A program made the translations under genes and the position numbers. Positions 41,125 to 51,027 of a stretch of 64,000 nt of DNA are shown here, piece by piece. The notes beneath the pieces were generated by a model. It saw only the letters and a program-made list of their open reading frames with translations. It was not told where the DNA came from and did no database searches. The number at the start of each line of letters is the position of its first letter. Positions within the stretch are counted from its first letter, which is position 1. Origin of the DNA: Clostridium aceticum (lineage in GTDB: Bacteria; Bacillota; Clostridia; Peptostreptococcales; Natronincolaceae); NCBI RefSeq assembly GCF_001042715.1, contig NZ_CP009687.1, positions 3,959,418 through 4,023,417 of the forward strand, in the 5' to 3' direction.

Positions 41125-41160
41125 AGACTAGATAATTTTATTTGGTCTTTTGTCTTTTTT
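41125..41160 (+). terminator. Attenuator before the ACT-domain gene
   Basis: AGACTAGATAA can pair with TTATTTGGTCT, followed by TTTGTCTTTTTTT. It is the likely off-state terminator of the glycine riboswitch, 45 nt before the start codon. Confidence 0.7.
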
Positions 41161-41204
41161 TGTAGCAAAAAATTTACTATTTTTATAAAGGAGTGATGAA
41201 TAAA

Positions 41205-41474
41205 ATGAAAGCATTTATTAGTGTAGTAGGTGAAGATAAAATTGGTATCATTCATGGCGTAACCTCTGTATTGAAAAAAAGCAGTGTGAATGTTTTAGAC
41301 ATCAATCAAACACTGCTTCAAAATAATTTTGCCATGGTAATGTTGGTGGACCTTGAAAAAATGACCATCGATTTTAAACAGCTTAAAGACGACTTAGCTG
41401 ATGCTGGCAAAGAAATAGGTGTTGCTATCAAAATCCAGCATGAAGATATCTTCAATACCATGCATAATATCTAA
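41205..41474 (+). CDS. ACT-domain protein (UPF0237 type)
   Basis: 89-residue stand-alone ACT domain. It starts MKAFISVVGEDKIGIIHGVTSVL and carries the VNVLDINQT strand typical of ligand-binding ACT modules. The frame opens upstream at GTG 41193, but the AAAGGAG site (41187-41193) fits ATG at 41205, which is also the usual family start. ACT domains bind amino acids and regulate partner enzymes. It is encoded 22 bp before a UPF0210 protein, a pairing seen in many bacteria, and both lie behind a glycine riboswitch. Glycine binding is a reasonable guess, not shown. Confidence 0.92.
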   Translation: MKAFISVVGEDKIGIIHGVTSVLKKSSVNVLDINQTLLQNNFAMVMLVDLEKMTIDFKQLKDDLADAGKEIGVAIKIQHEDIFNTMHNI

Positions 41475-41496
41475 AAAAAGTTAGGGGTTGAACTGA

Positions 41497-42855
41497 ATGA
41501 TTAATTTTCATAACATCATGGAAACCATCAAAATGATTGAAAAGGAAAAGTTAGATATAAGAACGATTACTATGGGAATTTCTCTTTTAGATTGTTGTGA
41601 TACTTCAGGCGAACAAGCTAGAAAAAAAATCTATGATAAAATTACAAGATATGCAGAAAATCTGGTAAAAGTAGGAGAAGAAATCGAAACAGAATATGGT
41701 ATTCCTATCATCAATAAAAGAATTTCCGTTACGCCTATGGCCCTTATAGCTCAAGCCAGTGAAGACAAAAGCTATGTAGCCTTTGCAGAAGTATTAGATC
41801 GAGCAGCGGCTACTGTAGGTGTTAATTTTATAGGAGGCTTCTCAGCCCTCGTTCAAAAAGGCTACTCACGGGGAGATAAGATCCTTATCGAGTCTATCCC
41901 TGAAGCTTTGGCAGTAACAGAAAAAGTATGTTCTTCCATCAATGTCGGCTGTACAAAAACAGGAATCAACATGGATGCGGTGAAGGATATGGGCAGAATT
42001 ATAAAGCAAGCTGCTTATCTAACAAAAGAAAGGGACAGTATCGGTTGTGCTAAATTAGTGGTCTTCGCTAATGCGGTAGAGGATAATCCTTTTATGGCAG
42101 GGGCTTTCCATGGTGTAGGAGAAGGGGAGTGCGTTGTCAGTGTTGGTATCAGCGGTCCAGGAGTTGTAAAATGTGCTCTAGAGACTGTAAAAGGACAAAG
42201 CTTTGATGTTATGGCAGAAACCATCAAAAAAACCGCCTTTAAAATTACAAGAACTGGTCAATTAGTAGCCAATGAAGCGGCTTCAAGACTAGGTGTTCCT
42301 TTTGGCATCATAGATTTATCCCTCGCACCTACTCCTGCTATAGGAGATAGTGTAGCAAGAATTTTAGAGGAAATGGGTTTAGAAAGCTGTGGCTGTCATG
42401 GAACAACTGCTGCCCTGGCTCTTTTAAATGATGCTGTAAAAAAAGGAGGCATCATGGCTTCTTCTCATGTAGGGGGCTTAAGTGGAGCATTTATTCCTGT
42501 TAGTGAAGATGAAGGCATGATTGCTGCTGTAAAGGCTGGTTCATTAAATCTTGAGAAATTAGAGGCCATGACCTGTGTTTGTTCTGTAGGTTTAGACATG
42601 GTGGCGATTCCTGGAGACACACCGGAATCTACAATATCTGCTATCATTGCTGATGAGGCTGCCATCGGTGTTATCAATAATAAAACAACAGGCGTTAGAA
42701 TTATTCCTGTTCATGGTAAAACAATAGGAGATGAGGCAGAGTTTGGCGGTTTATTAGGAACAGCACCTATTATGGCTGTAAGTAAGTTTTCCAGTGATGA
42801 CTTTATTCAGCGTGGAGGTAGAATTCCTGCACCTGTCCATAGCTTTAAAAATTAA
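41497..42855 (+). CDS. UPF0210 (PFL-like) protein of unknown function
   Basis: 452-residue conserved cytoplasmic protein of the UPF0210/DUF711 group. Conserved stretches include [53 protein letters not shown] and [16 protein letters not shown]. The fold is related to glycyl-radical PFL-type barrels, but no C-terminal glycyl-radical motif (RVxGY) is visible. The ribosome site (AGGGG) is modest, and translation may be coupled to the ACT gene upstream. The glycine riboswitch in front of the pair suggests a role in glycine or a related amino acid (inference). Function unknown. Confidence 0.93.
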   Translation: MINFHNIMETIKMIEKEKLDIRTITMGISLLDCCDTSGEQARKKIYDKITRYAENLVKVGEEIETEYGIPIINKRISVTPMALIAQASEDKSYVAFAEVLDRAAATVGVNFIGGFSALVQKGYSRGDKILIESIPEALAVTEKVCSSINVGCTKTGINMDAVKDMGRIIKQAAYLTKERDSIGCAKLVVFANAVEDNPFMAGAFHGVGEGECVVSVGISGPGVVKCALETVKGQSFDVMAETIKKTAFKITRTGQLVANEAASRLGVPFGIIDLSLAPTPAIGDSVARILEEMGLESCGCHGTTAALALLNDAVKKGGIMASSHVGGLSGAFIPVSEDEGMIAAVKAGSLNLEKLEAMTCVCSVGLDMVAIPGDTPESTISAIIADEAAIGVINNKTTGVRIIPVHGKTIGDEAEFGGLLGTAPIMAVSKFSSDDFIQRGGRIPAPVHSFKN

Positions 42856-42865
42856 TAATTTTGTT

Positions 42866-42907
42866 AAAAAAGACGATAGAGCTTTTACTTGCCCTATCGT
42901 CTTTTTT
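42866..42907. terminator. Bidirectional terminator between UPF0210 and clp genes
   Basis: A perfect 14-bp stem, AAAAAAGACGATAG / CTATCGTCTTTTTT, with T runs on both strands, shared by the convergent genes. Confidence 0.93.
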
Positions 42908-42960
42908 ATAGGAAAGATTTCTATATCCCACTGCCAGACCTACAACTTACCTATATTATT

Positions 42961-45246
42961 CTACAGTGCTGTCTTCAGTATAATTTCTCCTTCTTTTAAG
43001 TCGATCTTAATATGATCTCCTTCAACAAACTTATTTTGCAAGTAATCTTCGGCAATTTCATCCTCAATATACTTTTGAATGGCTCTTCGCAAAGGTCTAG
43101 CACCGTACTTTTCATCATAACCCTTTTCTAAGATAAAGGATTTTACTTCCTCAGTAACCTCTATCGTCATATTCTTCTCCTTCACCTCTTCTAATACTTC
43201 CTTCAGCATTAAGTCTATAATCTTATAAAGTTCTTCCTTATTCAGTTTAGTAAAGACAATCGTTTCATCTATTCTGTTTAAAAACTCTGGTCTAAAGGTT
43301 TCTCTTAGTGCTTCTTTTATGCGGCTCTCTAAAGCTTCATAATGATCCTTCCCAAAACCAATGCCGGTGGATTTTAGTTGGGTCCCTATATTAGAAGTCA
43401 TAATAATAATGCTGTTTTCAAAATAAACAGTTCTTCCCTGACTATCTGTCAGTCTACCATCCTCAAGAATTTGTAATAGTAGGTTAAATACATCGGGATG
43501 TGCTTTTTCCATTTCATCTAGAAGAATTACAGAATAAGGTCTTCTTCTTACCTTCTCCGTCAATTGTCCTCCCTGATCATAACCTACATATCCTGGAGGT
43601 GCCCCGATTAATTTAGAAACTGTGTGCTTTTCCATATATTCTGACATATCCATGCGAATCATTGCTTCTTCACTACCGAAAAGTTCCTCTGCTAAAGCCC
43701 TTACTACTTCTGTCTTCCCTACTCCCGTAGGTCCTACAAATATAAAGGAAGCAGGTTTCTTCTTTTTTCTAAATCCTGAGCGATTACGCCGTATCGTTCT
43801 AGCCAGACTTTTAATAGCTTCTTGTTGGCCTACGATACGCTGATGCAACTGATCCTCTAGCTTAAGGAGTTTTTGAGCTTCTTTTTCTGTAATTTTTTGT
43901 ACAGGTATCTTCGTCCAAGTCTCTATGACAAAGGCAACATCCTCCTCTGTGATTTCTATATGACTACAAGAGTCCTCAAGAAGTGTGATTTTATCTAGCA
44001 GTCTACATTCCTCCACCTTATATTCTGCTGCCTTTTCATAATTACTTCCCTCTGCTGCTAATTCCCTTTTACACTGCACATTTTTATATTCTTCTCTTAA
44101 AGCTTCTAACTCTACTAAGCCTTGATTCTTTAAATTCGCCCGAGAACCTGCTTCATCTATAACATCAATCGCTTTATCAGGTAAATATCTATCAGTAATG
44201 TACCTTTCTGATAGTCTCGCTGCTGCCTCTATTACCTTATCAGATATTTCCACCTTATGATATTCCTCATAATAGCTTCTTATCCCCTTCAAAATTTCAA
44301 TAGTTTCTTCTACTGTAGGCTCTTCTATTGTAACCGGCTGAAATCTTCTCTCTAAAGCTGTATCCTTTTCAATATGTTTTCTATACTCCTCAAGGGTCGT
44401 GGCACCAATGACCTGTATTTCCCCCTTGGCTAATGCAGGCTTTAAAATATTAGCAGCATTCATGACACCACCATGAACCTCTCCCGCCCCCATAATATTA
44501 TGCACTTCGTCAATCACTAAAATAATATTTCCATAGTCTTGTGCTTCTTTGATAATTGCCTTCATACGTCCTTCAAACTGACCTCGGAATTGTGTTCCTG
44601 CTACGATAGCGGTTAGGTCTAAGAGATATACTTCCATATTAAACAGCTTTGCAGGAACCTGCTTTTCTATAATTCTAAGGGCTAACCCTTCTGCAATAGC
44701 AGTTTTTCCTACGCCAGGCTCTCCTACTAGTATCGGATTATTTTTTGTCCTTCTGTTTAAAATTTGAACTACCCGATCTATCTCCCTGTATCTTCCAATA
44801 ATTCTATCTATTTCATTATTTTTAGCTTTTTCTGTTAGATTGGTTCCAAAGGTATCTAAGTTTTTCTTTTTTCCCTTAGATTTTTTCTTCTTAACATTTC
44901 CATCCCCATATTCTGAAGCTTTGGAAGTATAAGTATTACTATCGTCATTTGGAGAAGAAGTATTATTAAACAAGTTCATCAATGAAGGATGATTTTCTAG
45001 TCCTCCCATATCCATATCCACATCCATATCCATTTCTTCCTCTTCAAAAGAATCACTGATATCCTCTGTAAGATTTTCTATCTCTTCCTCCGTCATCCCC
45101 GTTTGCTGCATCAGTTGATCCACAACCGGCAAACCCATTTTTTTGGCACAAGGTATACAAATCCCCTTCATCTCCGATTTTCCATTTTCAAACTTTGTTG
45201 CAAAAACCACTGCTGTGTTTTTATTACAAATAGAACATTTCTTCAT
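42961..45246 (-). CDS. ClpE-like AAA+ unfoldase with N-terminal zinc finger
   Basis: Hsp100 ATPase of about 761 residues that unfolds proteins for ClpP. An N-terminal four-Cys zinc finger (CSIC ... CIPC, residues about 3-35) is followed by an acidic/Lys-rich linker, AAA-1 with GEPGVGKT, AAA-2 with GPTGVGKT, and a ClpB-D2 C-terminal domain. The loop GIGFG matches the ClpP-binding position. There is no Clp-N double repeat, so it is ClpE- rather than ClpC-like. The start at 45246 (MKKCSIC) fits the GGAG site; the frame opens 15 nt earlier without one. No ctsR, mcsA or mcsB neighbour exists, and no tandem CtsR heptad was found upstream. Confidence 0.93.
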   Translation of the reverse strand: MKKCSICNKNTAVVFATKFENGKSEMKGICIPCAKKMGLPVVDQLMQQTGMTEEEIENLTEDISDSFEEEEMDMDVDMDMGGLENHPSLMNLFNNTSSPNDDSNTYTSKASEYGDGNVKKKKSKGKKKNLDTFGTNLTEKAKNNEIDRIIGRYREIDRVVQILNRRTKNNPILVGEPGVGKTAIAEGLALRIIEKQVPAKLFNMEVYLLDLTAIVAGTQFRGQFEGRMKAIIKEAQDYGNIILVIDEVHNIMGAGEVHGGVMNAANILKPALAKGEIQVIGATTLEEYRKHIEKDTALERRFQPVTIEEPTVEETIEILKGIRSYYEEYHKVEISDKVIEAAARLSERYITDRYLPDKAIDVIDEAGSRANLKNQGLVELEALREEYKNVQCKRELAAEGSNYEKAAEYKVEECRLLDKITLLEDSCSHIEITEEDVAFVIETWTKIPVQKITEKEAQKLLKLEDQLHQRIVGQQEAIKSLARTIRRNRSGFRKKKKPASFIFVGPTGVGKTEVVRALAEELFGSEEAMIRMDMSEYMEKHTVSKLIGAPPGYVGYDQGGQLTEKVRRRPYSVILLDEMEKAHPDVFNLLLQILEDGRLTDSQGRTVYFENSIIIMTSNIGTQLKSTGIGFGKDHYEALESRIKEALRETFRPEFLNRIDETIVFTKLNKEELYKIIDLMLKEVLEEVKEKNMTIEVTEEVKSFILEKGYDEKYGARPLRRAIQKYIEDEIAEDYLQNKFVEGDHIKIDLKEGEIILKTAL

Positions 45247-45349
45247 AAATCTCATCTCCATATTTCTTATATAATATTGTGGATTTTAAGTAGCCTTCCA
45301 TGTAAAGCCATATACTTTTTTTATCTTACTATATTGTTTGACATCATTA

Positions 45350-45516
45350 TCATTAGCGTTAACTTAAGCCACAATTTGTCATCCTGAGTAGAGCAAAGCG
45401 GAGTCGAAGGATCTTAGTGTTAGTAAAATTCTTGGCTGCTCCAAGATCCTTCGCTACCCTCAGGATGACAGTTCAAGAGAATTCTGGTAATAATTGTACT
45501 AAGTTAACGCCTATGC
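45350..45516. mobile_element. MITE family 1, copy 11 (long, 167 bp) with perfect TSD
   Basis: From TCATTAGCGTTAAC to GTTAACGCCTATGC, flanked by identical 8-mers CATCATTA at 45342-45349 and 45517-45524. It lies about 100 bp upstream of the clp start, so it could affect that promoter. Confidence 0.92.
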
Positions 45517-45524
45517 CATCATTA

Positions 45525-45826
45525 TAGCATTTTTTGTCTGCAAGAAAAAACAACTATGTAGGTTGCAATAAAACTTTTGCAACTTAATATATTACTGTTT
45601 TCAAAGGTAGTTGTTATTATTTGATAACTTGTGTAAAATTATAAATGATTAGATATCTTTTTAATCTATAAAATAGACTATCTATAATTTATACTTTTTT
45701 TCCTAAAATCCTGCTAAAAAAATTAAAATTTGTTTTCTATAACAGTTAGTATTATTATGCTATAATTACATACATACTATATAATATGTTATAATAGATT
45801 AAAAATTTGTATATGGGAGGGGCCTT
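45525..45826. promoter_or_regulatory. ilvE upstream region with inverted repeats
   Basis: GTTGCAA (45562-45568) and TTGCAAC (45577-45583) form a perfect inverted repeat, and TAGATA/TATCTA pairs occur near 45650-45690. Two TATAAT-like -10 boxes lie between 45760 and 45795, close to the ilvE start. No T-box signature (AGGGTGGNACC) was found. No gene is seen. Confidence 0.45.
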
Positions 45827-46852
45827 ATGAGTAAAAATGTGAATATCGATTGGAGTAAACTGAGTTTTAATTATATCAAAACAGATCTTCGTTACATCTC
45901 TCGATGGAAGGATGGTCAATGGGATGAAGGAGAACTGGTAGAAGATAATCAGCTTGCTATAAGCGAAGCTTCCACAGCCCTTCACTATGGACAACAGTGT
46001 TTTGAAGGATTGAAAGCCTACGGTACTAAGGATGGCGGTGTACAGCTTTTCCGACCTGATGAAAACGCCAAGCGTATGCAGGACAGCTGTAGACGAGTTT
46101 TAATGCCAGAAGTACCGGTAGAAAAATTCATAGATGCATGTATCCAAGTAGTGAAAGCAAACGAAGCTTATGTACCGCCTTATGGTACAGGAGCAACCTT
46201 GTATTTAAGACCTTTTGTGATTGGTGTTGGTGATAATGTTGGTGTAAAGCCTGCACCTGAATACATATTCTCAGTATTTTGTGTTCCTGTAGGACCTTAT
46301 TTTAAAGGTGGCCTAGCCCCTGTAAACTTTACTGTTTCTGAATATGATAGAGCGGCACCTTATGGTACAGGAGCGGCAAAGGTTGGAGGCAACTACGCTG
46401 CTAGTCTTTATCCTCATGAAGTAGCGGTTAAAAAAGGTTTTGCAGATTGTATTTATCTAGATCCAGCTACCCATAGCAAGATTGAAGAGGTAGGAGCAGC
46501 AAACTTCTTCGGTATTACAAAAGATGATAAATTTATCACACCAAAATCTCCTTCTATCTTACCTAGTATCACAAAGTATTCCTTGATGCATATAGCAAAG
46601 GACTATCTTGGCATAGAGGTAGAAGAAAGAGACGTGTTGGTGGATAATTTAGATGAATTTAAAGAAACTGGAGCCTGCGGTACCGCCGCTGTAATTACAC
46701 CTATAGGCGGTATTGAATATAAAGGAAAACTTCATGTTTTCCATAGCGAAACTGAAGTCGGCCCTGTAACGAAAAAACTCTATGATACCCTTTATGGTAT
46801 TCAATTCGGGGATGTAACCGCTCCTGAAGGATGGATTGTAAAGGTAAAGTAA
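45827..46852 (+). CDS. ilvE: Branched-chain amino acid aminotransferase
   Basis: 341-residue fold-type IV PLP enzyme interconverting leucine, isoleucine, valine and their 2-oxoacids. The PLP lysine is in [13 protein letters not shown]. Other family motifs are [13 protein letters not shown] and [10 protein letters not shown], and the C-terminal TPIGGI. Length and motifs match class II (animal/Bacillus-like) BCATs. A GGGAGGGG site precedes ATG at 45827. Monocistronic with a terminator. In an amino-acid fermenter it could feed oxoacids to ferredoxin oxidoreductases. Confidence 0.96.
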   Translation: MSKNVNIDWSKLSFNYIKTDLRYISRWKDGQWDEGELVEDNQLAISEASTALHYGQQCFEGLKAYGTKDGGVQLFRPDENAKRMQDSCRRVLMPEVPVEKFIDACIQVVKANEAYVPPYGTGATLYLRPFVIGVGDNVGVKPAPEYIFSVFCVPVGPYFKGGLAPVNFTVSEYDRAAPYGTGAAKVGGNYAASLYPHEVAVKKGFADCIYLDPATHSKIEEVGAANFFGITKDDKFITPKSPSILPSITKYSLMHIAKDYLGIEVEERDVLVDNLDEFKETGACGTAAVITPIGGIEYKGKLHVFHSETEVGPVTKKLYDTLYGIQFGDVTAPEGWIVKVK

Positions 46853-46876
46853 ATTACATAGGTACATATTCATATT

Positions 46877-46910
46877 AAAAGCTTGCCGTAAAAAGGCAAG
46901 CTTTTACTTT
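46877..46910 (+). terminator. ilvE terminator
   Basis: AAAAGCTTGCC and GGCAAGCTTTT arms with a 7-nt loop, 25 bp after the stop. Confidence 0.92.
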
Positions 46911-47070
46911 TGAAGACTTTGTCGTCTTGAAGGATCTTGGTTGACAGCAGTGATGATAACATTCTTCAGAGTATTATCATTTATCTTCAGCACCGCTTAT
47001 ATTTATAAAGAATCTGTCAATACTATAGTTGGAGTTGTCTAAAATCATCTATATAAGATGGAGGTATCCT

Positions 47071-47940
47071 ATGAAGAAGAAAGTACTTTTTTTATTGTTT
47101 TTATGTTTTCTATTGGTCTCCTGTAGAAACCCAATGGATGAGCGCATGGAAACCGATGAATCTTCCATCTTTGGCATGGGAGAAGTAGAATATTGCAGAA
47201 TTACTGCTGATACAGCGGATGTAAAAGCAGGTATTGGTAATGATTTTAATACCATTAAGACCCTTAACAGAGATGATGTTATAAGAGTATTAAGCCAGGT
47301 GGATGATAGGTATGTTGTACAGCTTGACAACAACGAAGTCGGCAGCATAGATACTACAGATGCTACACCTGTTGTGCGTGATGGAAATGTGCAGCAGCTC
47401 CAAACAATGGACCCAGATCGAGAACCTCAGATAGAGGATGCAGTGCCGGAAGTGCAGGCTGGGGACCAACCCCCTGAAGCAGAAGCACAGCCCCAAACCC
47501 AGTCTCCTGCTCCCCAAGCTGCTCCCGCAAGGGATACTGCCATTGAAGGGCTAAGTGCTGTTGAGGAACAAATGATAAACTTGGTAAACCAAGAAAGAGA
47601 AAGAAATAATCTTCCTATCCTACAAGTAGATTTAGAGGTCACTAGAGTTGCAAGGATTAAATCTCAGGATATGGTGGACCAAAACTATTTTAGTCACTAT
47701 TCTCCAACCTATGGAAGTCCTTTTGAGATGCTGGATTCTTTTGGCATAAAATACTTACACGCTGGAGAAAATCTTGCTGGTAACCCATCAGTGGAAGATG
47801 CACATACTTCACTGATGAACTCCAGCGGGCATAGAAAAAATATTCTCAGTCCGGATTTTACTCACATTGGTATAGGTGTAAAACCCAGTGGCCGATATGG
47901 TCAAATATTTACACAGCTGTTTATAAGTAAACCTCAGTAA
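47071..47940 (+). CDS. CAP/SCP-domain lipoprotein with SH3-like domain
   Basis: 289-residue exported lipoprotein. The start at 47071 (MKKKVLFLLFLCFLLVSC) is preceded by TGGAGG and gives a proper signal peptide with lipobox LVSC; the open frame begins 42 nt earlier without support. After the lipid anchor comes a bacterial SH3-type repeat (about residues 35-95), a Pro/Gln-rich linker (about 110-155) and a C-terminal CAP domain of the YkwD type (about 165-285) with YFSHYSPTYGSPFEML, AGENLAG and SGHRKNIL. CAP proteins are external and often sporulation- or wall-associated; the activity is not known. Confidence 0.92.
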   Translation: MKKKVLFLLFLCFLLVSCRNPMDERMETDESSIFGMGEVEYCRITADTADVKAGIGNDFNTIKTLNRDDVIRVLSQVDDRYVVQLDNNEVGSIDTTDATPVVRDGNVQQLQTMDPDREPQIEDAVPEVQAGDQPPEAEAQPQTQSPAPQAAPARDTAIEGLSAVEEQMINLVNQERERNNLPILQVDLEVTRVARIKSQDMVDQNYFSHYSPTYGSPFEMLDSFGIKYLHAGENLAGNPSVEDAHTSLMNSSGHRKNILSPDFTHIGIGVKPSGRYGQIFTQLFISKPQ

Positions 47941-48040
47941 AGAATGTGAACTTCTACAGCTAAAACCAACATCAGTAAATCAAGTGGAAAGTCTATTCCA
48001 CCTGATTGAGAATCCCGCTTACACTAACCTTTAGAGCATG

Positions 48041-48094
48041 ATAAAGCAGATACTTACTAAGTTCACATAGGAAGGCTTAGGGCATCTGCTTTAT
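48041..48094. terminator. Inverted repeat after the CAP lipoprotein gene
   Basis: Perfect 11-bp arms ATAAAGCAGAT and ATCTGCTTTAT, 32 nt apart, between two convergent genes. It lacks a clear T tract, so termination is uncertain. Confidence 0.4.
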
Positions 48095-48150
48095 TGTTGT
48101 AGTAATTAAGTTGTAAAAATTTTATTGTAACTTGTATAGGTAACTTTTAT

Positions 48151-49560
48151 TTAACCTTCAAGCCCACGTGCCATCAATACCCCCATCACTGAAGCCATCA
48201 TAAGACCTCTTGTCCAACCGCTGGAATCCCCCAGACAGTATAATCCCTTGATATTAGTTTGAAAGTTTTCGTCTAAGTTGATTTTATTACTATAGAATTT
48301 TATCTCAGGGCCATATAGTAGTGTTTCCCTGCTGGCAAATCCCGGAACTACAATATCCATTGCCTTAATAAAGTTTAGTATATTTAATAAAGGTCTATAG
48401 GGAATTGCAGAGGCCAAATCTCCAGCGATGGCATCCGGCAGCGTAGGTCTTACGTTGGATTGCTGCAACTCATGCTGCCAAGTCCTCTTGCCATCCAGAA
48501 TATCACCGTATCTTTGCACTAAAATCTTACCATTTCCCAACATATTTACTAGTTCTGCCACCTTTTTTCCGTACTGGATTGGCTGATTGAAGGGATGGGA
48601 GAAATTATGGGAACTCAATATGGCTAAATTGGTATTACTAGACTTCCTGTCTTTGTAGGAGTGTCCATTAACGATGGCTAAATCATTATCGTAATTCTCT
48701 TGACTAACGAAACCTCCAGGGTTTTGACAGAAGGTTCTTACCTTGTTTTTGAAAGGAGCTGGATAACCAATTAGCTTTGACTCATATAGTACATCATTGA
48801 CCCTTTCCATAATCTCGTTTCTTACTTCTACCCGAACCCCAATATCTACTGTACCAGCACTATGGTTAATGTTATGCTTTAAACACATCTCCTGAAGCCA
48901 ATCCGCTCCTTTTCTACCTGTAGCCACAATAATCCTGTCAGATAGCAGTGTTTCTTCCTCCTTCTTGGTCTTTGCATCTGCTATAATAACCGCCTTTGCC
49001 TTCCCTTCTTCTATAATGAAGTCTTTAACCATTGTATGAAATCGAATCTCTACCCCAGCCTCTAGTAAAGTATGCTGCAACTTCAGATATATCTCTTGAG
49101 CTTTTTCCGTACCTAAATGTCTGATAGGGCAATCTACTAGTTTTAGTCCAGCTTCTATTGCTTTTTTTCTAATTTCCTTGACTTCACCAGAATTTTCTAC
49201 TCCCTCCACCTTGGTATCCGCTCCATACTCCAGATAAATACCATCGGTATAATCAATGAACTGCTGCGCCTGGTCAGACCCGATTTTATCTGGCAAGTCT
49301 CCTCCCACTTCATAGCTTAAAGACAGTTTACCATCAGAAAAGGCTCCAGCTCCTGAAAAGCCTGTGGTTATATCACAATAGGGCTTACAATAGACACAGC
49401 TTCTAGTTTCCTCCTTGGGGCAATGGCGTTTATCTATGGCTCTTCCCTTTTCAATAATTAAAACCTTTTTAGATGACTTTTGCCTTACCATCTCTAGTGC
49501 AGTAAAAATTCCTGAAGGGCCAGCCCCTACAATAATTACATCATATTTCAATATCCTCAT
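48151..49560 (-). CDS. FAD-dependent dehydrogenase (COG2509 type)
   Basis: 469-residue flavoprotein of the uncharacterised dehydrogenase group. The N-terminal dinucleotide fold is VDxxx-like VIIVGAGPSGIFTALEM, followed by the Cys-rich CVYCKPYC and GFSGAGAFSDGKLSL. The C-terminal GLYCLGDSSGWTRGLM resembles the FAD-contacting end of such proteins. There is no signal peptide. It is encoded alone, on the minus strand. Substrate and electron acceptor are unknown. Confidence 0.88.
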   Translation of the reverse strand: MRILKYDVIIVGAGPSGIFTALEMVRQKSSKKVLIIEKGRAIDKRHCPKEETRSCVYCKPYCDITTGFSGAGAFSDGKLSLSYEVGGDLPDKIGSDQAQQFIDYTDGIYLEYGADTKVEGVENSGEVKEIRKKAIEAGLKLVDCPIRHLGTEKAQEIYLKLQHTLLEAGVEIRFHTMVKDFIIEEGKAKAVIIADAKTKKEEETLLSDRIIVATGRKGADWLQEMCLKHNINHSAGTVDIGVRVEVRNEIMERVNDVLYESKLIGYPAPFKNKVRTFCQNPGGFVSQENYDNDLAIVNGHSYKDRKSSNTNLAILSSHNFSHPFNQPIQYGKKVAELVNMLGNGKILVQRYGDILDGKRTWQHELQQSNVRPTLPDAIAGDLASAIPYRPLLNILNFIKAMDIVVPGFASRETLLYGPEIKFYSNKINLDENFQTNIKGLYCLGDSSGWTRGLMMASVMGVLMARGLEG

Positions 49561-49780
49561 CTCCTATAAAATAAATAAAATCGAATTTTTATTATACATA
49601 AAAACCAATAGTTCGACTTATGTCGAACAATATTTTTTTCTTTAATTATATTGTACAAGTTTTCTTCTCCCTTGACTAGGGCTTTTATATTAAAAATTTG
49701 TAAAACCTTAATCTATTAACTATCACACATCCTCCTTATAGTTTATACTAAAAAAAGAAAGTAATTACTGTCATAAAAAA

Positions 49781-49814
49781 AAAGAAAAAATTCTTGTTGA
49801 AGAATTTTTTCTTT
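49781..49814 (-). terminator. Terminator of the glycosyltransferase operon
   Basis: AAAGAAAAAATTCTT and AGAATTTTTTCTTT arms with a T run on the minus strand, overlapping the stop codon of the glycosyltransferase gene. Confidence 0.8.
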
Positions 49815-51027
49815 AAAAGCGTATAGTCTTTTCCCACGATATGATTTGTCTTTTTTTCTTAGCCTTTATATAGTAGTATAGACTTCTAAAGAAGAGAAAA
49901 ATGAAGAGCTGGGCATAGGTAAAATACATAATAAAACCTATGAAGATATTTAATGGAGAGATGGTCTTCTCCATGATCTGTGCACTAAATAGTTGAGATG
50001 TATATAAGACATATGAGGTATACCATATCAGCATCATGGGAATGGATGTATCCATCCTAACCAGACCCAATAATCCTGCTATAAACCACGCATCTGAAAT
50101 CACTAGAAAAACTAAAAAAATAACATAGACCAAAACCTGCTGTAATGTATGTACTAACATTTTCCCTCTATAATATTCGAAGGAAGAAAACATCTTTTCC
50201 AATAAATATAAATTACCTTGAAGCCATCTTGTTCTTTGCTTAATTAATATCTTAATTTTTTGAGGCTCCTGTTCCCAAGTAACTGCTTCAGGGATAATAG
50301 GTAACAGCCCTCCCGCCTTAGTAATTCGCAGCGTTAACTCTGCATCCTCTGCCAATGCATACACATCGTACTCTCCAATCTTATCAAGAGTAGATCTCCT
50401 TAAAAGCATATTGGTGCCAGTCAAAGAACCGGTCTTAAATAAAGTCCACCTTCCTGACTGCATCAATAACTGAAAAATTTGGAACTCTAGGGAAATCATT
50501 CGTGTAAGCCAGTTGGTATTTTCATTGATGGTTCTTACATAGCCTACAGCCCCCACTGCATTAGGTATGCTTTCTGCCGCTTCTACTAATCTTCTTAGTG
50601 CTTCAGGCTCCGGCTGATTATCTGCATCATAGACAACAAAATACTCCGATTTTGAAATCTGAAGCCCATAGTTTAAAACCCTAGACTTTCCTTTAGGTTC
50701 CCCTTCAGGTACGGGTATGTGATATAAATTTTTAAACTTATTAGAAAAACTTTCTGCAATTTCCGCTGTCTCATCTTGTGAGTTATCGTTTAACAAATAA
50801 ATATACACTTCCCCTGGATATGCTAACCCCACCATCGCTTCTAAAGTTTTTTGCAGAACCTTACCTTCATTATGTGCAGGTATGAGGATATCTACACTTG
50901 GGTAATACTTTAAACCTGGATTCTCCCTATGCTTGCCTCGATAATATACACCAAAAACTGTTAAGATACAATAATACAAAATTACAACACCAAATACAGA
51001 AGAAGTTATAAATAACATATATCTCAA
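49813..51027 (-). CDS. Membrane processive glycosyltransferase (GT2)
   Basis: 404-residue GT2 enzyme of the BcsA/PgaC/hyaluronan synthase type. One N-terminal transmembrane helix is followed by the catalytic domain with DILIPAHNEGKVLQ, the DxD equivalent VVYDADNQPEP, the acceptor-site AEDAEL, and the processivity motif QRTRWLQGN (QxxRW). Three or four C-terminal helices follow. It should make and export a beta-linked polysaccharide. Its start overlaps the upstream membrane GGDEF-like gene by 4 bp. There is no PilZ domain, so c-di-GMP control would have to come through that partner. Confidence 0.92.
   Translation of the reverse strand: MRYMLFITSSVFGVVILYYCILTVFGVYYRGKHRENPGLKYYPSVDILIPAHNEGKVLQKTLEAMVGLAYPGEVYIYLLNDNSQDETAEIAESFSNKFKNLYHIPVPEGEPKGKSRVLNYGLQISKSEYFVVYDADNQPEPEALRRLVEAAESIPNAVGAVGYVRTINENTNWLTRMISLEFQIFQLLMQSGRWTLFKTGSLTGTNMLLRRSTLDKIGEYDVYALAEDAELTLRITKAGGLLPIIPEAVTWEQEPQKIKILIKQRTRWLQGNLYLLEKMFSSFEYYRGKMLVHTLQQVLVYVIFLVFLVISDAWFIAGLLGLVRMDTSIPMMLIWYTSYVLYTSQLFSAQIMEKTISPLNIFIGFIMYFTYAQLFIFLFFRSLYYYIKAKKKRQIISWEKTIRF

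Noticed and set aside
45332-45344. TTTGACATC upstream of the Clp gene as a CtsR box
   Set aside because: Only one partial heptad, in a plus-strand context; the tandem GGTCAAA repeat is absent.
45525-45826. Possible T-box leader before ilvE
   Set aside because: No AGGGTGG-ACC antiterminator motif, no specifier-loop structure and no terminator before the start codon.
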